Below are positions 32,773 through 42,501 of a stretch of DNA of 64,000 nt, one piece after another. The notes under the pieces were generated by a model. That model was not told the DNA's origin. It worked only from the letters and a program-made list of their open reading frames with translations, and made no database searches. Made by a program: the position numbers and the translations under genes. The DNA comes from JAUZOB01 sp963692465 (GTDB taxonomy: Bacteria > Bacteroidota > Bacteroidia > Bacteroidales > Prolixibacteraceae): positions 1,426,001-1,490,000 of the forward strand of contig OY829943.1 in NCBI GenBank assembly GCA_963692465.1. The letters are read 5' to 3'. Position 1 is the first letter of the stretch. Every line of letters begins with the position of its first letter.

Positions 32773-35400
32773 TTATTTAAACGAAGCTATTCGCTCTTCA
32801 AGAACTTTAATTTTAGCTTCAGTATCTGCTTGTTTCTTTTTTTCCATGTTAACAACCAACTCAGGAGCATTCCGAACAAATCGTTCATTAGAAAGTTTCT
32901 TCAACACAGATTTAAGAAATCCCTTATTATACTCCAACTCCTCAATCAATTTTCGGAGTTCCTCTTCTGCATCAACCCGTCCCTCCAAGGAGATATAAAA
33001 TTCAGACGCCTTTACTCTGAAAGAAGCTGCCCCTTTCAACTCCTGATTTACAATTTTGACAGCAGAAAGATTTCCCATCTTAATCAAAACCGAATTAAAT
33101 GCAGCGCTAAAAGAAGATTCATCTCTTACATAAAGATCAATCTGAATCTTTCCTGCAATCCCATTATCCAATCTCACTTTTCGAATACCAGAGACGACCT
33201 CCTGGACAAATTCGAAATGAGAGATAAGACTCCGGTCAAAAGAGCCTCCGTCAGGCCAGGATTGAAGCATCAAACTCTCATTATCTTTCCGTTCCTTTAT
33301 CAAATGCCAGATTTCTTCGGTAATAAAAGGCATAAACGGATGAAGAAGTCTCAACACTTCATCAAAAAACGAAATCGTTTCATCGTAAGTCTTTGCATCA
33401 ATAGGCTGCTGATAACCCGGTTTCACCATCTCGAGGAACCATGAAGAATAATCCTCTTTAACAAATGTATAAACCACCATCAAGGCTTCCGAAATTCTGA
33501 ATTTATCGAAACAATCATTGAGGGTCTCAACAACCTGATTCAATCGGGAATGAAACCATTCAACGGCAAGACGGGCATGTTCAGGCTGAGACAATGATGC
33601 CGATACCTCCCAGTTTTTTACCAGTCTAAAAGAATTCCATATCTTCGAAGAAAAACCTCTTCCCTGTTCCATAAGGGACTCATCGAAAAGAAGATCTCCG
33701 CCTGCAGGAGAGCAAAACAACATCCCAACCCGGACTGCATCCGCACCATGTTTTTTAATCAAATCAAGTGGATTAGGTGAATTACCCAATGATTTAGACA
33801 TTTTCCGCCCCTGTTTATCTCTTACAATACCCGTGAAATAAACGTTTTTGAACGGCATCTCATGACGATATTCATAACCCGCAATAATCATCCTCGCGAC
33901 CCAGAAAAAAATAATCTCCGGAGCTGTAACCAAGTCATTGGTCGGATAATAATAATTGATCTCCGAATTATCCGGATGCCGAATTCCATCAAAAACTGAG
34001 ATTGGCCACAACCATGAAGAGAACCATGTATCCAACACATCCGGATCCTGATGCAAATCAGAAGCCGTAAGATTGGAATTACCACTATTTTTCTTGGCAA
34101 GAGTAAGTGCCTTTTCCGGAGTTTCCGCTACAACAAAGCTATGATCCTTCAGATAATAGACAGGAATGCGGTGGCCCCACCACAATTGCCGGGAAACGCA
34201 CCAATCCTTAACATTTTCCATCCAATGGCGGTAAACATTTTTAAACTTGGCCGGATGATATTTTATCTGATTATTCATAACGTTCTCCAGCGCAGGCTTT
34301 GCCAAATCAGTCATTTTCACAAACCATTGTGCAGACAACCGAGGTTCTATAACCACATCCGTTCGTTCCGAGTAACCTATTTTGTTATCGTAATCTTCTA
34401 TTTTAACCAGATTTCCCAATTTTTCAAGACAAGGAATAATTTTATCCCTAACGACAAAACGATCCTCACCGACAAAAAACTGAGCATTCTCGTTCAGCGT
34501 TCCATCATCATTAAAGATATCAATACAATCCAAATGATAGCGAAGACCTATCGCATAATCATTTACATCATGAGCTGGGGTTATTTTGAGGCAACCTGTA
34601 CCGAATTCCATATCAACATACTCATCGGCAATAATTGGAATACTCCGATTAACTATTGGGACAATCACCCGTTTCCCTTGTAAATGCACAAAACGAGAAT
34701 CATTCGGATTAACACAAACAGCGGTATCGCCCAAGATGGTTTCAGGACGGGTTGTTGCGATTGTAACATACTCATCCGTAGTCCCTTCAATCAGATAACG
34801 GAGATAATAAAGTTTCGAATGTTCTTCTTTGTAAATGACCTCCTCATCAGACAATGCCGTTTTAGCTTTAGGATCCCAGTTTACCATTCTCACTCCACGG
34901 TAAATAAGTCCCTTGTTATATAGATCAACAAATGTTTTAATAACCGATTCCGATCGCGGCTCATCCATTGTAAAGCAAGTCCGGTCCCAATCACAGGAAG
35001 CTCCTAGTTTTTTTAACTGTTCGAGGATTATACCACCATGTTTATGTGTCCAGTCCCATGCATGAGTCAGAAACTCTTCTCTTGAGAGATCTTTTTTTTC
35101 AATACCCTCACTTTTCAACTTACCAACCACTTTGGCCTCTGTTGCAATAGAAGCATGATCAGTTCCGGGGACCCAACATGCATTATAACCAAGCATTCTT
35201 GCTCTACGGACAAGGACATCCTGAATTGTATTATTAAGCATATGCCCCATATGCAATACTCCGGTAACATTCGGAGGGGGAATAACAATTGTATAGGGTT
35301 TACGCTGATCGGGGACAGAATGAAAGAATTTTTTATCCATCCAATATTTATACCACTTATCTTCTACTTCTGCCGGGTTATATTTACTTGGTATCTCCAT
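32773..35400 (-). CDS. valS: valyl-tRNA synthetase
   Basis: Charges tRNA-Val with valine. The 875 residues are full length. Class I motifs: HMGH in VTGVLHMGHMLN near 50, and KMSKS in RDKQGRKMSKSLGNS. The editing domain has TTRPETILGDTAV; WWGHRIPVYY and GTDHASIATE are also typical; the C-terminal coiled coil (EELRKLIEELEYNKGFL) is present. Promoter TATTTTTG at 35438-35445; no terminator recognised downstream before glmM. Confidence 0.98.
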   Translation of the reverse strand: MEIPSKYNPAEVEDKWYKYWMDKKFFHSVPDQRKPYTIVIPPPNVTGVLHMGHMLNNTIQDVLVRRARMLGYNACWVPGTDHASIATEAKVVGKLKSEGIEKKDLSREEFLTHAWDWTHKHGGIILEQLKKLGASCDWDRTCFTMDEPRSESVIKTFVDLYNKGLIYRGVRMVNWDPKAKTALSDEEVIYKEEHSKLYYLRYLIEGTTDEYVTIATTRPETILGDTAVCVNPNDSRFVHLQGKRVIVPIVNRSIPIIADEYVDMEFGTGCLKITPAHDVNDYAIGLRYHLDCIDIFNDDGTLNENAQFFVGEDRFVVRDKIIPCLEKLGNLVKIEDYDNKIGYSERTDVVIEPRLSAQWFVKMTDLAKPALENVMNNQIKYHPAKFKNVYRHWMENVKDWCVSRQLWWGHRIPVYYLKDHSFVVAETPEKALTLAKKNSGNSNLTASDLHQDPDVLDTWFSSWLWPISVFDGIRHPDNSEINYYYPTNDLVTAPEIIFFWVARMIIAGYEYRHEMPFKNVYFTGIVRDKQGRKMSKSLGNSPNPLDLIKKHGADAVRVGMLFCSPAGGDLLFDESLMEQGRGFSSKIWNSFRLVKNWEVSASLSQPEHARLAVEWFHSRLNQVVETLNDCFDKFRISEALMVVYTFVKEDYSSWFLEMVKPGYQQPIDAKTYDETISFFDEVLRLLHPFMPFITEEIWHLIKERKDNESLMLQSWPDGGSFDRSLISHFEFVQEVVSGIRKVRLDNGIAGKIQIDLYVRDESSFSAAFNSVLIKMGNLSAVKIVNQELKGAASFRVKASEFYISLEGRVDAEEELRKLIEELEYNKGFLKSVLKKLSNERFVRNAPELVVNMEKKKQADTEAKIKVLEERIASFK

Positions 35401-35437
35401 TATAATTGTTTTTTATACTTCTTACAACATGAAGTCA

Positions 35438-35445
35438 CAAAAATA
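35438..35445 (-). promoter_or_regulatory. -7 promoter element of valS
   Basis: TATTTTTG, 37 bases before the ATG. Confidence 0.6.
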
Positions 35446-35499
35446 GAAAATTATCATCTTATAATCACTTCTAAGACTGTTATCAGATTTCAGATTAAA

Positions 35500-35534
35500 A
35501 AAAGGGTGGGATTCTCCTCGGAATCCCACCCTTT
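35500..35534 (-). terminator. terminator of ald
   Basis: Stem AAAGGGTGGGATTC/GAATCCCACCCTTT with a 6-base loop and a T run on the minus strand. Confidence 0.9.
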
Positions 35535-35560
35535 ATGAGTCGTTATTTAAAATTTATATT

Positions 35561-36676
35561 CTACTTCAAAAAAGAAGTCACATTCTCATAGGGACGATTA
35601 AATGCATCGGCAACCCGTTTGTATACGATTTTTCCATCAATAACATTTAATCCTTTACAAAGGGGTCCGTCCTCAGTGCAAGCTTTTTTCCAGCCTCTAT
35701 CGGCAATCTCAAGTGCATAAGGCAAGGTTGCATTGGTCAATGCAATTGTTGAGGTATTTGGCACCGCACCAGGCATATTTGCTACCGCGTAGTGAATCAC
35801 ACCATCTATTACAAAAGTCGGGTTATCATGAGTTGTCGGATAAGTTGTCTCGATACATCCACCCTGATCAATGGCAACATCAACCAATACTGTTCCGGGA
35901 CGCATTGTTTTCAACATATCTTTAGTCACAAGGAATGGAGTTTTTCCTCCCGGGATAAGAACCGACCCGATAATAAGATCATGAGTTCTCACCAACTTTC
36001 GAATATTAAACTCACTTGACATCACCGTCTTCACATTAGCAGGCAGAATATCATCAAGGTGACGCAAACGGGGAAGACTGACATCCATAATGGTAACATC
36101 TGCACCCATCCCTGCAGCAATTTTGGCAGCTTCACTACCGACAATTCCGCCACCAAGAATAAGAACTTTAGCCGGAGCAACACCCGGAACGCCACCCAAG
36201 ATAACACCTCTTCCTCCAAACGTTTTTTCCAGATACTTAGCCCCTTCCTGAACGGCCATACGCCCGGCAACTTCAGACATAGGGATTAAAAGTGGCAAAC
36301 TTCTGTCCTCCATCTCAACTGTTTCATAAGCCAGGCATACTGCTTTCCTGGCAATCATTGCATCCAATAACGGTTCATTCGAAGCAAAATGAAAATAAGT
36401 ATAAAGAATCTGATCTTTACGAATCAAGTTATATTCTGATTCAATCGGTTCCTTTACTTTAATAATCATTTCGGCAACTTTATAAACATCCTCAATTGAA
36501 GGCAATAGCTTTGCACCAGCTTCTTCATAAGCCTCATCGGAAAAGCCACTTCCGAGGCCCGCTGTTTTCTGTACATAAACAACATGCCCGTGTTTCACAA
36601 GCTCGATCACACCTGCCGGAGTTAAAGAAACCCGGTTTTCGTTGTTTTTAATCTCTTTGGGAACTCCAATAATCAT
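35561..36676 (-). CDS. ald: alanine dehydrogenase
   Basis: NAD-dependent oxidative deamination of L-alanine to pyruvate. The 371-residue product starts MIIGVPKEIKNNENRVSLTPAG, the exact family start. The NAD-binding VLILGGGIVGSEAAKIA and the C-terminal NMPGAVPNTSTIALTNATLPY are present, and the length is right for alanine dehydrogenase rather than the longer transhydrogenase alpha subunit. The in-frame TTG at 36706 is part of the promoter element TAAATTTG, so the ATG at 36676 is the start. Confidence 0.95.
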   Translation of the reverse strand: MIIGVPKEIKNNENRVSLTPAGVIELVKHGHVVYVQKTAGLGSGFSDEAYEEAGAKLLPSIEDVYKVAEMIIKVKEPIESEYNLIRKDQILYTYFHFASNEPLLDAMIARKAVCLAYETVEMEDRSLPLLIPMSEVAGRMAVQEGAKYLEKTFGGRGVILGGVPGVAPAKVLILGGGIVGSEAAKIAAGMGADVTIMDVSLPRLRHLDDILPANVKTVMSSEFNIRKLVRTHDLIIGSVLIPGGKTPFLVTKDMLKTMRPGTVLVDVAIDQGGCIETTYPTTHDNPTFVIDGVIHYAVANMPGAVPNTSTIALTNATLPYALEIADRGWKKACTEDGPLCKGLNVIDGKIVYKRVADAFNRPYENVTSFLK

Positions 36677-36703
36677 TTCGTTTAGGTTTTTAATTTTGTT
36701 TCC

Positions 36704-36711
36704 CAAATTTA
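36704..36711 (-). promoter_or_regulatory. -7 promoter element of ald
   Basis: TAAATTTG; its last three bases mimic a TTG start codon in frame with ald. Confidence 0.6.
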
Positions 36712-36894
36712 ATCCATTTTATACGCTTTTATTCATGACAAAACACATTATAATCACAATATTATTCAATTAAAAAATTGCCCATTAATTTTTGTTCATT
36801 TAACTCTTTGGAACCCTGGTTCAAAAATATTTTACCCAACACTTTAAATATCCATTAATTATTACCTTTACCGCTTCAAAAAAACAGATAACAT

Positions 36895-38097
36895 ATGCCA
36901 ACAGTTTCTAATCGTGGACAAATCATGCCGGAATCACCAATCCGGAAATTAGTCCCTTACGCCAACAAAGCCAAGCAAAGAGGTATTAAGGTTTTTCACC
37001 TTAATATTGGTCAACCAGATCTTCCAACTCCAAGGGAGGGACTCGCGGCGATTAGAAATATTGACCGAACAGTTCTTGAATATTCTCCCAGTGATGGAAT
37101 CTTAAGTTTCAGGGAAAGTCTTGTATCTTACTATAAAAGATTTAATATTATTGTTGACGTTGACGACATCATCATCACAACAGGAGGATCAGAGGCTATT
37201 ACTTTTGCATTTATGGCCTGTCTTGATCCTGGAGACGAAATCATAGTTCCCGAACCATCTTATGCGAATTATACCGCTTTTGCCATTCTTGCAGGAGCGA
37301 ATGTAAAATCAGTCGCCTCTAAAATTGATGAAGGGTTTGCCCTTCCGCCCATTGAAAAATTTGAAAGTTTAATTACAGATAGAACCAAAGGGATTCTTAT
37401 CTGCAATCCGAACAACCCAACCGGATATCTTTATTCTAAAAAAGAAATGAATAAGATTAGAGATCTGGTTAAGAAATATGATCTCTATCTTTTTTCCGAT
37501 GAAGTATATCGGGAGTTTTGCTACACCGGAGCCCCTTATATTTCGGCGTTCCATCTCAAAGGCATCGAGAACAATGTTGTTCTGGTCGACTCTGTTTCCA
37601 AGCGGTACAATGAATGCGGAATACGAATCGGAGCTTTAATAACGAAAAACAAAAAAATTCGTGATAATGTCATGAAGTTTTGCCAGGCAAGATTAAGTCC
37701 CCCTCTTATCGGACAACTAATAGCAGAGGCCTCTCTTAACACAAGCCCTGATTATATGCTTTCCGTATATAATGAATATGTTGAAAGAAGAAAATTTCTT
37801 GTCGATGGACTCAACCGGATTCCCGGTGTATATTCGCCGATTCCTATGGGAGCTTTTTATACAGTGGCAAGACTACCGGTAAAAGATGCCGATCATTTTT
37901 GTCGTTGGCTTCTCGAAGATTATCAACTCGACGGACAGACCATTTTTTTAGCCCCTGCCTCCGGATTTTATACCACTTCTGGATTAGGAAAAGATGAGGT
38001 TCGGATCGCTTACGTAATCAACAAAGAAGATATGGCTATCTCACTAAAGATTTTAGAAGAAGCATTAAAAGTTTATCCAGGGAAAAAGGACAGCTAG
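36895..38097 (+). CDS. PLP-dependent aminotransferase, class I/II (aspartate aminotransferase-like)
   Basis: A 400-residue fold-type I aminotransferase; amino donor unknown, with aspartate or aromatic amino acids likely. Seen: HLNIGQPDLPTP, SDGILSFRESLVSYY, TGGSEAITFAFMA, CNPNNPTGYLYSK, the SDEVYREF Asp/Tyr pair that contacts PLP, and the lysine of the internal aldimine in DSVSKRYNECG. It is divergent from ald and ends at a bidirectional terminator shared with recQ. Confidence 0.93.
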   Translation: MPTVSNRGQIMPESPIRKLVPYANKAKQRGIKVFHLNIGQPDLPTPREGLAAIRNIDRTVLEYSPSDGILSFRESLVSYYKRFNIIVDVDDIIITTGGSEAITFAFMACLDPGDEIIVPEPSYANYTAFAILAGANVKSVASKIDEGFALPPIEKFESLITDRTKGILICNPNNPTGYLYSKKEMNKIRDLVKKYDLYLFSDEVYREFCYTGAPYISAFHLKGIENNVVLVDSVSKRYNECGIRIGALITKNKKIRDNVMKFCQARLSPPLIGQLIAEASLNTSPDYMLSVYNEYVERRKFLVDGLNRIPGVYSPIPMGAFYTVARLPVKDADHFCRWLLEDYQLDGQTIFLAPASGFYTTSGLGKDEVRIAYVINKEDMAISLKILEEALKVYPGKKDS

Positions 38098-38120
38098 TTC
38101 AATTATAAAATATAATTAAA

Positions 38121-38153
38121 TAAAAGGGCCTGGTTCTTCAACCAGGCCCTTTT
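38121..38153. terminator. bidirectional terminator, aminotransferase / recQ
   Basis: Stem AAAAGGGCCTGGTT/AACCAGGCCCTTTT with a 4-base loop between convergent genes. Confidence 0.9.
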
Positions 38154-38155
38154 AT

Positions 38156-40342
38156 TTAATTTCCCATTTCAGATATAAATTTAATTCGTACCAGACGAAG
38201 TTCCTCCTCCGTATATTCATCCTCACCAAGCACCTTCATCGCCTCTTCAATTGATTCAGTTTTTGCTTCCTCCTTAAAATAGTCGAAGGCATCATCCTGA
38301 TGATCTTGATCAAGAACTTCATTAATATAGTAGTCAATATTTAACTTGGTTCCTGAATTTACGATCGTCTCCACTTCGGTCAAAAGGTCCTTCAATGTGA
38401 ATCCTTTTGCCGCAGCAATATCTGGGAAAGGAATTTGACGATCAATATTTTGGATAATCTCAACTTTTAACTTTGATTTATTTGCAATCGTACGAATAAC
38501 AAAATCCTGAGGCCGGTCAATCTCCTTCTCATCCACATATTTTTGGATAAGCTCGACAAATTCCTTCCCATATCTTTTTGCTTTTCCAACCCCAACACCC
38601 TGTATATACTGTAATTCTTTAATCGTTACCGGATATTGAATAGACATATCTTCAAGAGAAGGATCCTGAAAAATAACAAAAGGAGGCAACTGTACTTTTT
38701 TAGCAATCTGTTTCCTTAAATCTTTTAGCATAGAAAATAATTCCGGATCTCCATTGGATACAGCTGGTCCAGATGTTTCAGTCTCTTCATCAGGATTATC
38801 ATAATCGTGATTTTTAACAAGCATAAAACTAACCGGGTGAGCAAGAAATTCATGCCCCAATGGAGTAACTTTTAATAACCCATAGTTCTCAATCTCTTTA
38901 TTTACCAACCCCTTCAACATTATCTGTCTAAAAACAGCATTCCAGAAACGAATTGAATGAGCATTTCCTTTTCCGAATATATCAAGTTCGTTATGATGAA
39001 AGGATTTAACCGCCGCAGTACTATTCCCGACCAAGATATTGGAGATATGCTCCATTTTGTATTTTTCAGTAACAGCCAACACCGCTTCCAACGCAAGTTT
39101 CACTTCAGCTCCAGCCTCTACTTTCTCTTTCGGATTTAGACAATTATCACAATTACCGCAATTATCGCTTCCATATTTCTCCCCAAAATAATTAAGGAGT
39201 AAAACTCTTCGACAAACAGCGGCCTCCGCGAACGAAGCTGTATCAAGTAACAACTGTTGCCCGATTTCCTGTTCTGACAGAGGCTTTCCATGCATAAACT
39301 TTTCAAGCTTCTGAATATCCTTATAACTATAGAAAGTGATGCATTTTCCTTCACCTCCGTCACGACCGGCACGTCCAGTTTCCTGATAATAACCTTCCAG
39401 ACTTTTAGGAATATCATAATGGATAACAAAACGCACGTCCGGCTTATCAATCCCCATTCCAAAAGCAATCGTTGCAACAATGACATCGACATCTTCCATT
39501 AGAAACTTATCCTGATTGTCCGACCGTGTTGCAGAATCCATTCCAGCATGGTATGGAAGTGCTTTTATTCCGTTTACCTGAAGGACTTCAGCCAATTCCT
39601 CAACTTTTTTCCTACTCAGACAATATATAATCCCCGATTTTCCGGCATTTTCTTTAATAAACTTAATAATCTGAATCGTTGCATTGACTTTCGGCCGAAC
39701 TTCGTAATAAAGGTTAGGTCGATTAAAAGAAGCTTTGAAAATTTTTGCATCCTGCATCCCAAGATTCTTCAGAATATCATGTTGAACTTTCGCCGTTGCA
39801 GTAGCCGTTAATGCAATAATCGGAGCATGACCAATTTCATTCACAATGGGACGGATTCGCCGATATTCAGGACGAAAATCATGCCCCCATTCCGAAATAC
39901 AATGAGCCTCGTCTATAGCATAAAATGAAATTTTAATAGTTTTAAAAAAATCTACATTTTCTTGTTTGGTAAGAGACTCCGGAGCCACAAACAGCAATTT
40001 TGTTTTACCCGAAACAATATCATCCTTTACTTCCTGAATTGCCGCTTTGTTTAATGAAGAATTAAGAAAATGAGCAATTCCATCTTCATCACTATAATTT
40101 CGGATTGCATCTACTTGATTCTTCATCAATGCGATTAGAGGAGAAACAACAATCGCGGTTCCTTCCTGAATTAATGCCGGCAACTGATAGCACAAAGATT
40201 TTCCACCTCCGGTTGGCATTAACACAAAAGTATCGTGTCCATCCAACAAACTCTCAATAACCTCCTTCTGCTGCCCTTTGAACCTGTCGAATCCAAAATA
40301 TTTTTTCAGACAGTCTGTCAAAGGAAAATTCTTTTTCATCAT
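38156..40342 (-). CDS. recQ: ATP-dependent DNA helicase RecQ
   Basis: 3'-5' helicase for recombination and fork repair. The 728 residues show helicase motif I MPTGGGKSLCYQLPAL, motif II DEAHCISEWGHDFRPEY, motif VI QETGRAGRDG, the RQC zinc site (C-X16-C-X2-C-X2-C, ending DNCGNCDNC), a winged helix and an HRDC-type domain (near 540-610). The extra C-terminal 110 residues are acidic and are usual in Bacteroidota RecQ. The product starts MMKKNF at tandem ATGs. Divergent from tatC, with a palindrome between them. Confidence 0.97.
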   Translation of the reverse strand: MMKKNFPLTDCLKKYFGFDRFKGQQKEVIESLLDGHDTFVLMPTGGGKSLCYQLPALIQEGTAIVVSPLIALMKNQVDAIRNYSDEDGIAHFLNSSLNKAAIQEVKDDIVSGKTKLLFVAPESLTKQENVDFFKTIKISFYAIDEAHCISEWGHDFRPEYRRIRPIVNEIGHAPIIALTATATAKVQHDILKNLGMQDAKIFKASFNRPNLYYEVRPKVNATIQIIKFIKENAGKSGIIYCLSRKKVEELAEVLQVNGIKALPYHAGMDSATRSDNQDKFLMEDVDVIVATIAFGMGIDKPDVRFVIHYDIPKSLEGYYQETGRAGRDGGEGKCITFYSYKDIQKLEKFMHGKPLSEQEIGQQLLLDTASFAEAAVCRRVLLLNYFGEKYGSDNCGNCDNCLNPKEKVEAGAEVKLALEAVLAVTEKYKMEHISNILVGNSTAAVKSFHHNELDIFGKGNAHSIRFWNAVFRQIMLKGLVNKEIENYGLLKVTPLGHEFLAHPVSFMLVKNHDYDNPDEETETSGPAVSNGDPELFSMLKDLRKQIAKKVQLPPFVIFQDPSLEDMSIQYPVTIKELQYIQGVGVGKAKRYGKEFVELIQKYVDEKEIDRPQDFVIRTIANKSKLKVEIIQNIDRQIPFPDIAAAKGFTLKDLLTEVETIVNSGTKLNIDYYINEVLDQDHQDDAFDYFKEEAKTESIEEAMKVLGEDEYTEEELRLVRIKFISEMGN

Positions 40343-40371
40343 TTTCTATAAATTACCACGAAATACGTTTA

Positions 40372-40389
40372 GAAATCGGGTCCGATTTC
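40372..40389. promoter_or_regulatory. palindrome upstream of recQ
   Basis: GAAATCGG-GT-CCGATTTC, 8-bp arms, 30 bases upstream of the recQ start. Possible protein-binding site; no further support. Confidence 0.35.
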
Positions 40390-40420
40390 TTAAAGTTTTA
40401 AAAAAATCATCTTTCATCAT

Positions 40421-40456
40421 TGTTATCGAGTTATCACCCCAGAAATTTCGATAACA
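40421..40456. promoter_or_regulatory. inverted repeat overlapping tatC promoter
   Basis: TGTTATCGA at 40421-40429 and TCGATAACA at 40448-40456, 18-base spacer; it ends four bases before the -7 element and covers the -33 region, as an operator would. Confidence 0.45.
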
Positions 40457-40460
40457 GTTT

Positions 40461-40468
40461 TATCTTTG
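40461..40468 (+). promoter_or_regulatory. -7 promoter element of tatC-lptB
   Basis: TATCTTTG, 66 bases before the tatC ATG. Confidence 0.6.
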
Positions 40469-40534
40469 TCCGAAAGAATTTAGTTTTTGAATTTTAAAGT
40501 TAGAAAAAAATATCACATCACAAACAAATTCTAA

Positions 40535-41389
40535 ATGACAGATTCTGACAACAAAATATCCGATTCAAATTCAGACAAGCCCAAGCAAGATCGGACAGAG
40601 ATGAGTTTCCTTGATCATCTGGAAGAGTTAAGATGGTGTTTGATTCATTCTCTTTTAGCAGCAATAGGAATGTCTGTTTTCGCTTTTCTGGGCAAATCCA
40701 TTCTTTTCGATCAAGTCATTTTCAAACCAACAAGGCCTGATTTCATCACTTATCGTTTTTTCTCCTATCTATCCAAGACACTTAAAGTTGCATCATTGGA
40801 TATGCATCCGAAAAGCATTACATTCAAAAACTTTGAGATGGCCGGACAGTTTACCCAACATATTGAAATTTCATTCATTGCAGGTATCATTTTAGCCTGT
40901 CCTTTTATTCTTTACGAATTCTGGAAGTTTATCAGTCCTGCCTTATATCCGAAAGAACGCAAAAATGTTAGTTCAGCAGCATTTGCCACCTCCTTTTTAT
41001 TCCTTTTAGGTGTCGCCTTTGGATATTTTATTATTGTTCCCATGTCTTTTCAGTTTGTTATGGGATATAAGATTAGCTCCTCTGTAGAAAACACCTTTCT
41101 ATTAAGCTCTTATCTCTCCATGGTTTGTTCAATCGTTCTTTCAACCGGAGTAGTTTTTGAACTTCCGGTATTGTCTTTTTTCTTAACCAAAATCGGAATA
41201 TTTACACCTCAATTCATGCGTAAATATCGTCGTTATGCCTATGTTATCCTTCTTTTACTGGCAGCCATCATAACGCCACCCGATGTTGTCAGTCTCATTC
41301 TGGTAAGCTTACCGCTTATTTTCCTTTATGAGTTCAGCATTTTAATATCCGTTTTTATTACCAGGAAAAAAGAATCAAAGACAGCATAA
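40535..41389 (+). CDS. tatC: Sec-independent protein translocase TatC
   Basis: Inner-membrane receptor for twin-arginine signal peptides. The 284 residues hold six hydrophobic segments. The N-terminal SFLDHLEELRWCLIHS carries the conserved ELR; FEMAGQFTQHIEISFIAGII and SPALYPKERKNV (with the first-loop P/E residues) are typical. A periplasmic insert of about 20 residues near 55-75 is common in Bacteroidota. The N-terminal 20 residues are hydrophilic. lptB follows after 49 bases. Confidence 0.96.
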   Translation: MTDSDNKISDSNSDKPKQDRTEMSFLDHLEELRWCLIHSLLAAIGMSVFAFLGKSILFDQVIFKPTRPDFITYRFFSYLSKTLKVASLDMHPKSITFKNFEMAGQFTQHIEISFIAGIILACPFILYEFWKFISPALYPKERKNVSSAAFATSFLFLLGVAFGYFIIVPMSFQFVMGYKISSSVENTFLLSSYLSMVCSIVLSTGVVFELPVLSFFLTKIGIFTPQFMRKYRRYAYVILLLLAAIITPPDVVSLILVSLPLIFLYEFSILISVFITRKKESKTA

Positions 41390-41438
41390 TCCATCCTTTT
41401 TGAGAAAAGATCATTAAACTTGCAATTATTTTTCAATT

Positions 41439-42224
41439 ATGAGACTACGAGCAGATAACATTGTAAAAAAATATAAGAAACGGACTGTTGTAAAGAATGT
41501 TTCTATCCACGTTGATCAAGGCGAAATTGTTGGACTACTAGGGCCGAATGGAGCGGGGAAAACCACTTCTTTCTACATGATTGTAGGACTAATACGTCCG
41601 AATGAAGGCAAGATTTTTCTTGATGACAAAGAAATCACTTCACAACCCGTATACAAGCGAGCTCAAGAAGGAATCGGATATTTAGCACAAGAAGCTTCGG
41701 TCTTCCGGCAGATGTCGGTTGAAGACAATATTCGGGCTGTACTGGAGATGACGAGTTTCACAAAAGCCTATCAAAAAGAGAAGTTAGAATCTTTGCTCAC
41801 TGAATTTGGACTTCAACACATCCGTAAAAGCAAGGGAATACAGCTTTCAGGGGGAGAACGAAGACGGACAGAAATTGCCCGGGCACTCGCCATCAACCCA
41901 AAATTCATTTTACTGGATGAACCTTTTGCAGGAGTTGACCCCATTGCCGTTGAAGACATTCAACACATCGTTTATTCTCTTAAAGATAAAAACATCGGAA
42001 TCTTGATAACTGATCACAATGTTCATGAAACACTCGCCATCACCGATCGTTCTTATCTCCTCTTCGAAGGTTCGATTTTAAAAGCAGGAACAGCTGAAGA
42101 ATTAGCTGCAGATGAGGACGTAAGAAGAGTATATCTCGGACAGAACTTTGAGCTACGATCCAAAAGAGAACGAATTGCCAAAACAGAGAAAGAGGAAAGC
42201 CCAAATGAAGGAGAAGAAGGATAA
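41439..42224 (+). CDS. lptB: LPS export ABC transporter ATP-binding protein
   Basis: ATPase of LptB2FG, which extracts LPS from the inner membrane. The 261 residues have Walker A GPNGAGKTT, Q-loop LAQEASVFRQMSVEDN (the LptB-type), signature LSGGERRRTEIARAL, Walker B FILLDEPFAGVDP and the H-loop TDHNVHETL. The acidic C-terminal tail of about 20 residues is extra. Probably co-transcribed with tatC. Confidence 0.95.
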   Translation: MRLRADNIVKKYKKRTVVKNVSIHVDQGEIVGLLGPNGAGKTTSFYMIVGLIRPNEGKIFLDDKEITSQPVYKRAQEGIGYLAQEASVFRQMSVEDNIRAVLEMTSFTKAYQKEKLESLLTEFGLQHIRKSKGIQLSGGERRRTEIARALAINPKFILLDEPFAGVDPIAVEDIQHIVYSLKDKNIGILITDHNVHETLAITDRSYLLFEGSILKAGTAEELAADEDVRRVYLGQNFELRSKRERIAKTEKEESPNEGEEG

Positions 42225-42243
42225 TCGCTTTTCCTTCTGATTT

Positions 42244-42273
42244 TTTGCAGGTTAAAAAAAATAACTATATTTG
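42244..42273 (+). promoter_or_regulatory. promoter of tRNA-Leu(TAG)
   Basis: TTTG at 42244-42247, 18-base spacer, TATATTTG at 42266-42273: one of the two best full promoters in the window, 16 bases from the tRNA. Confidence 0.75.
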
Positions 42274-42288
42274 CACACTCAAAAAAAC

Positions 42289-42370
42289 GCGGGTGTGGCG
42301 TAATTGGTAGCCGCGCTAGACTTAGGATCTAGTGCCTCACGGCGTGGGGGTTCGAGTCCCTTCATCCGCA
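42289..42370 (+). tRNA. tRNA-Leu (TAG)
   Basis: Class II tRNA. Acceptor GCGGGTG/CATCCGC, anticodon stem CTAGA/TCTAG with loop CTTAGGA (anticodon TAG), variable arm TGCCTCACGGCGTG, T arm GGGGGTTCGAGTCCC. CCA not encoded. Own promoter and terminator. Confidence 0.96.
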
Positions 42371-42382
42371 CAAAAACAAAAC

Positions 42383-42424
42383 AAACCGCCCAACGCTCCT
42401 ATTTGAGATGTAGGCGGTTTTTTT
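42383..42424 (+). terminator. terminator of tRNA-Leu(TAG)
   Basis: Stem AAACCGCC/GGCGGTTT followed by a T run. Confidence 0.85.
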
Positions 42425-42501
42425 AATTTAATAAGTATCGGGAATAAGGAGCTTTCCCTTCTTACTTCCATTCGCATTTTACAATGTTTAAGTAAACGGT
42501 T

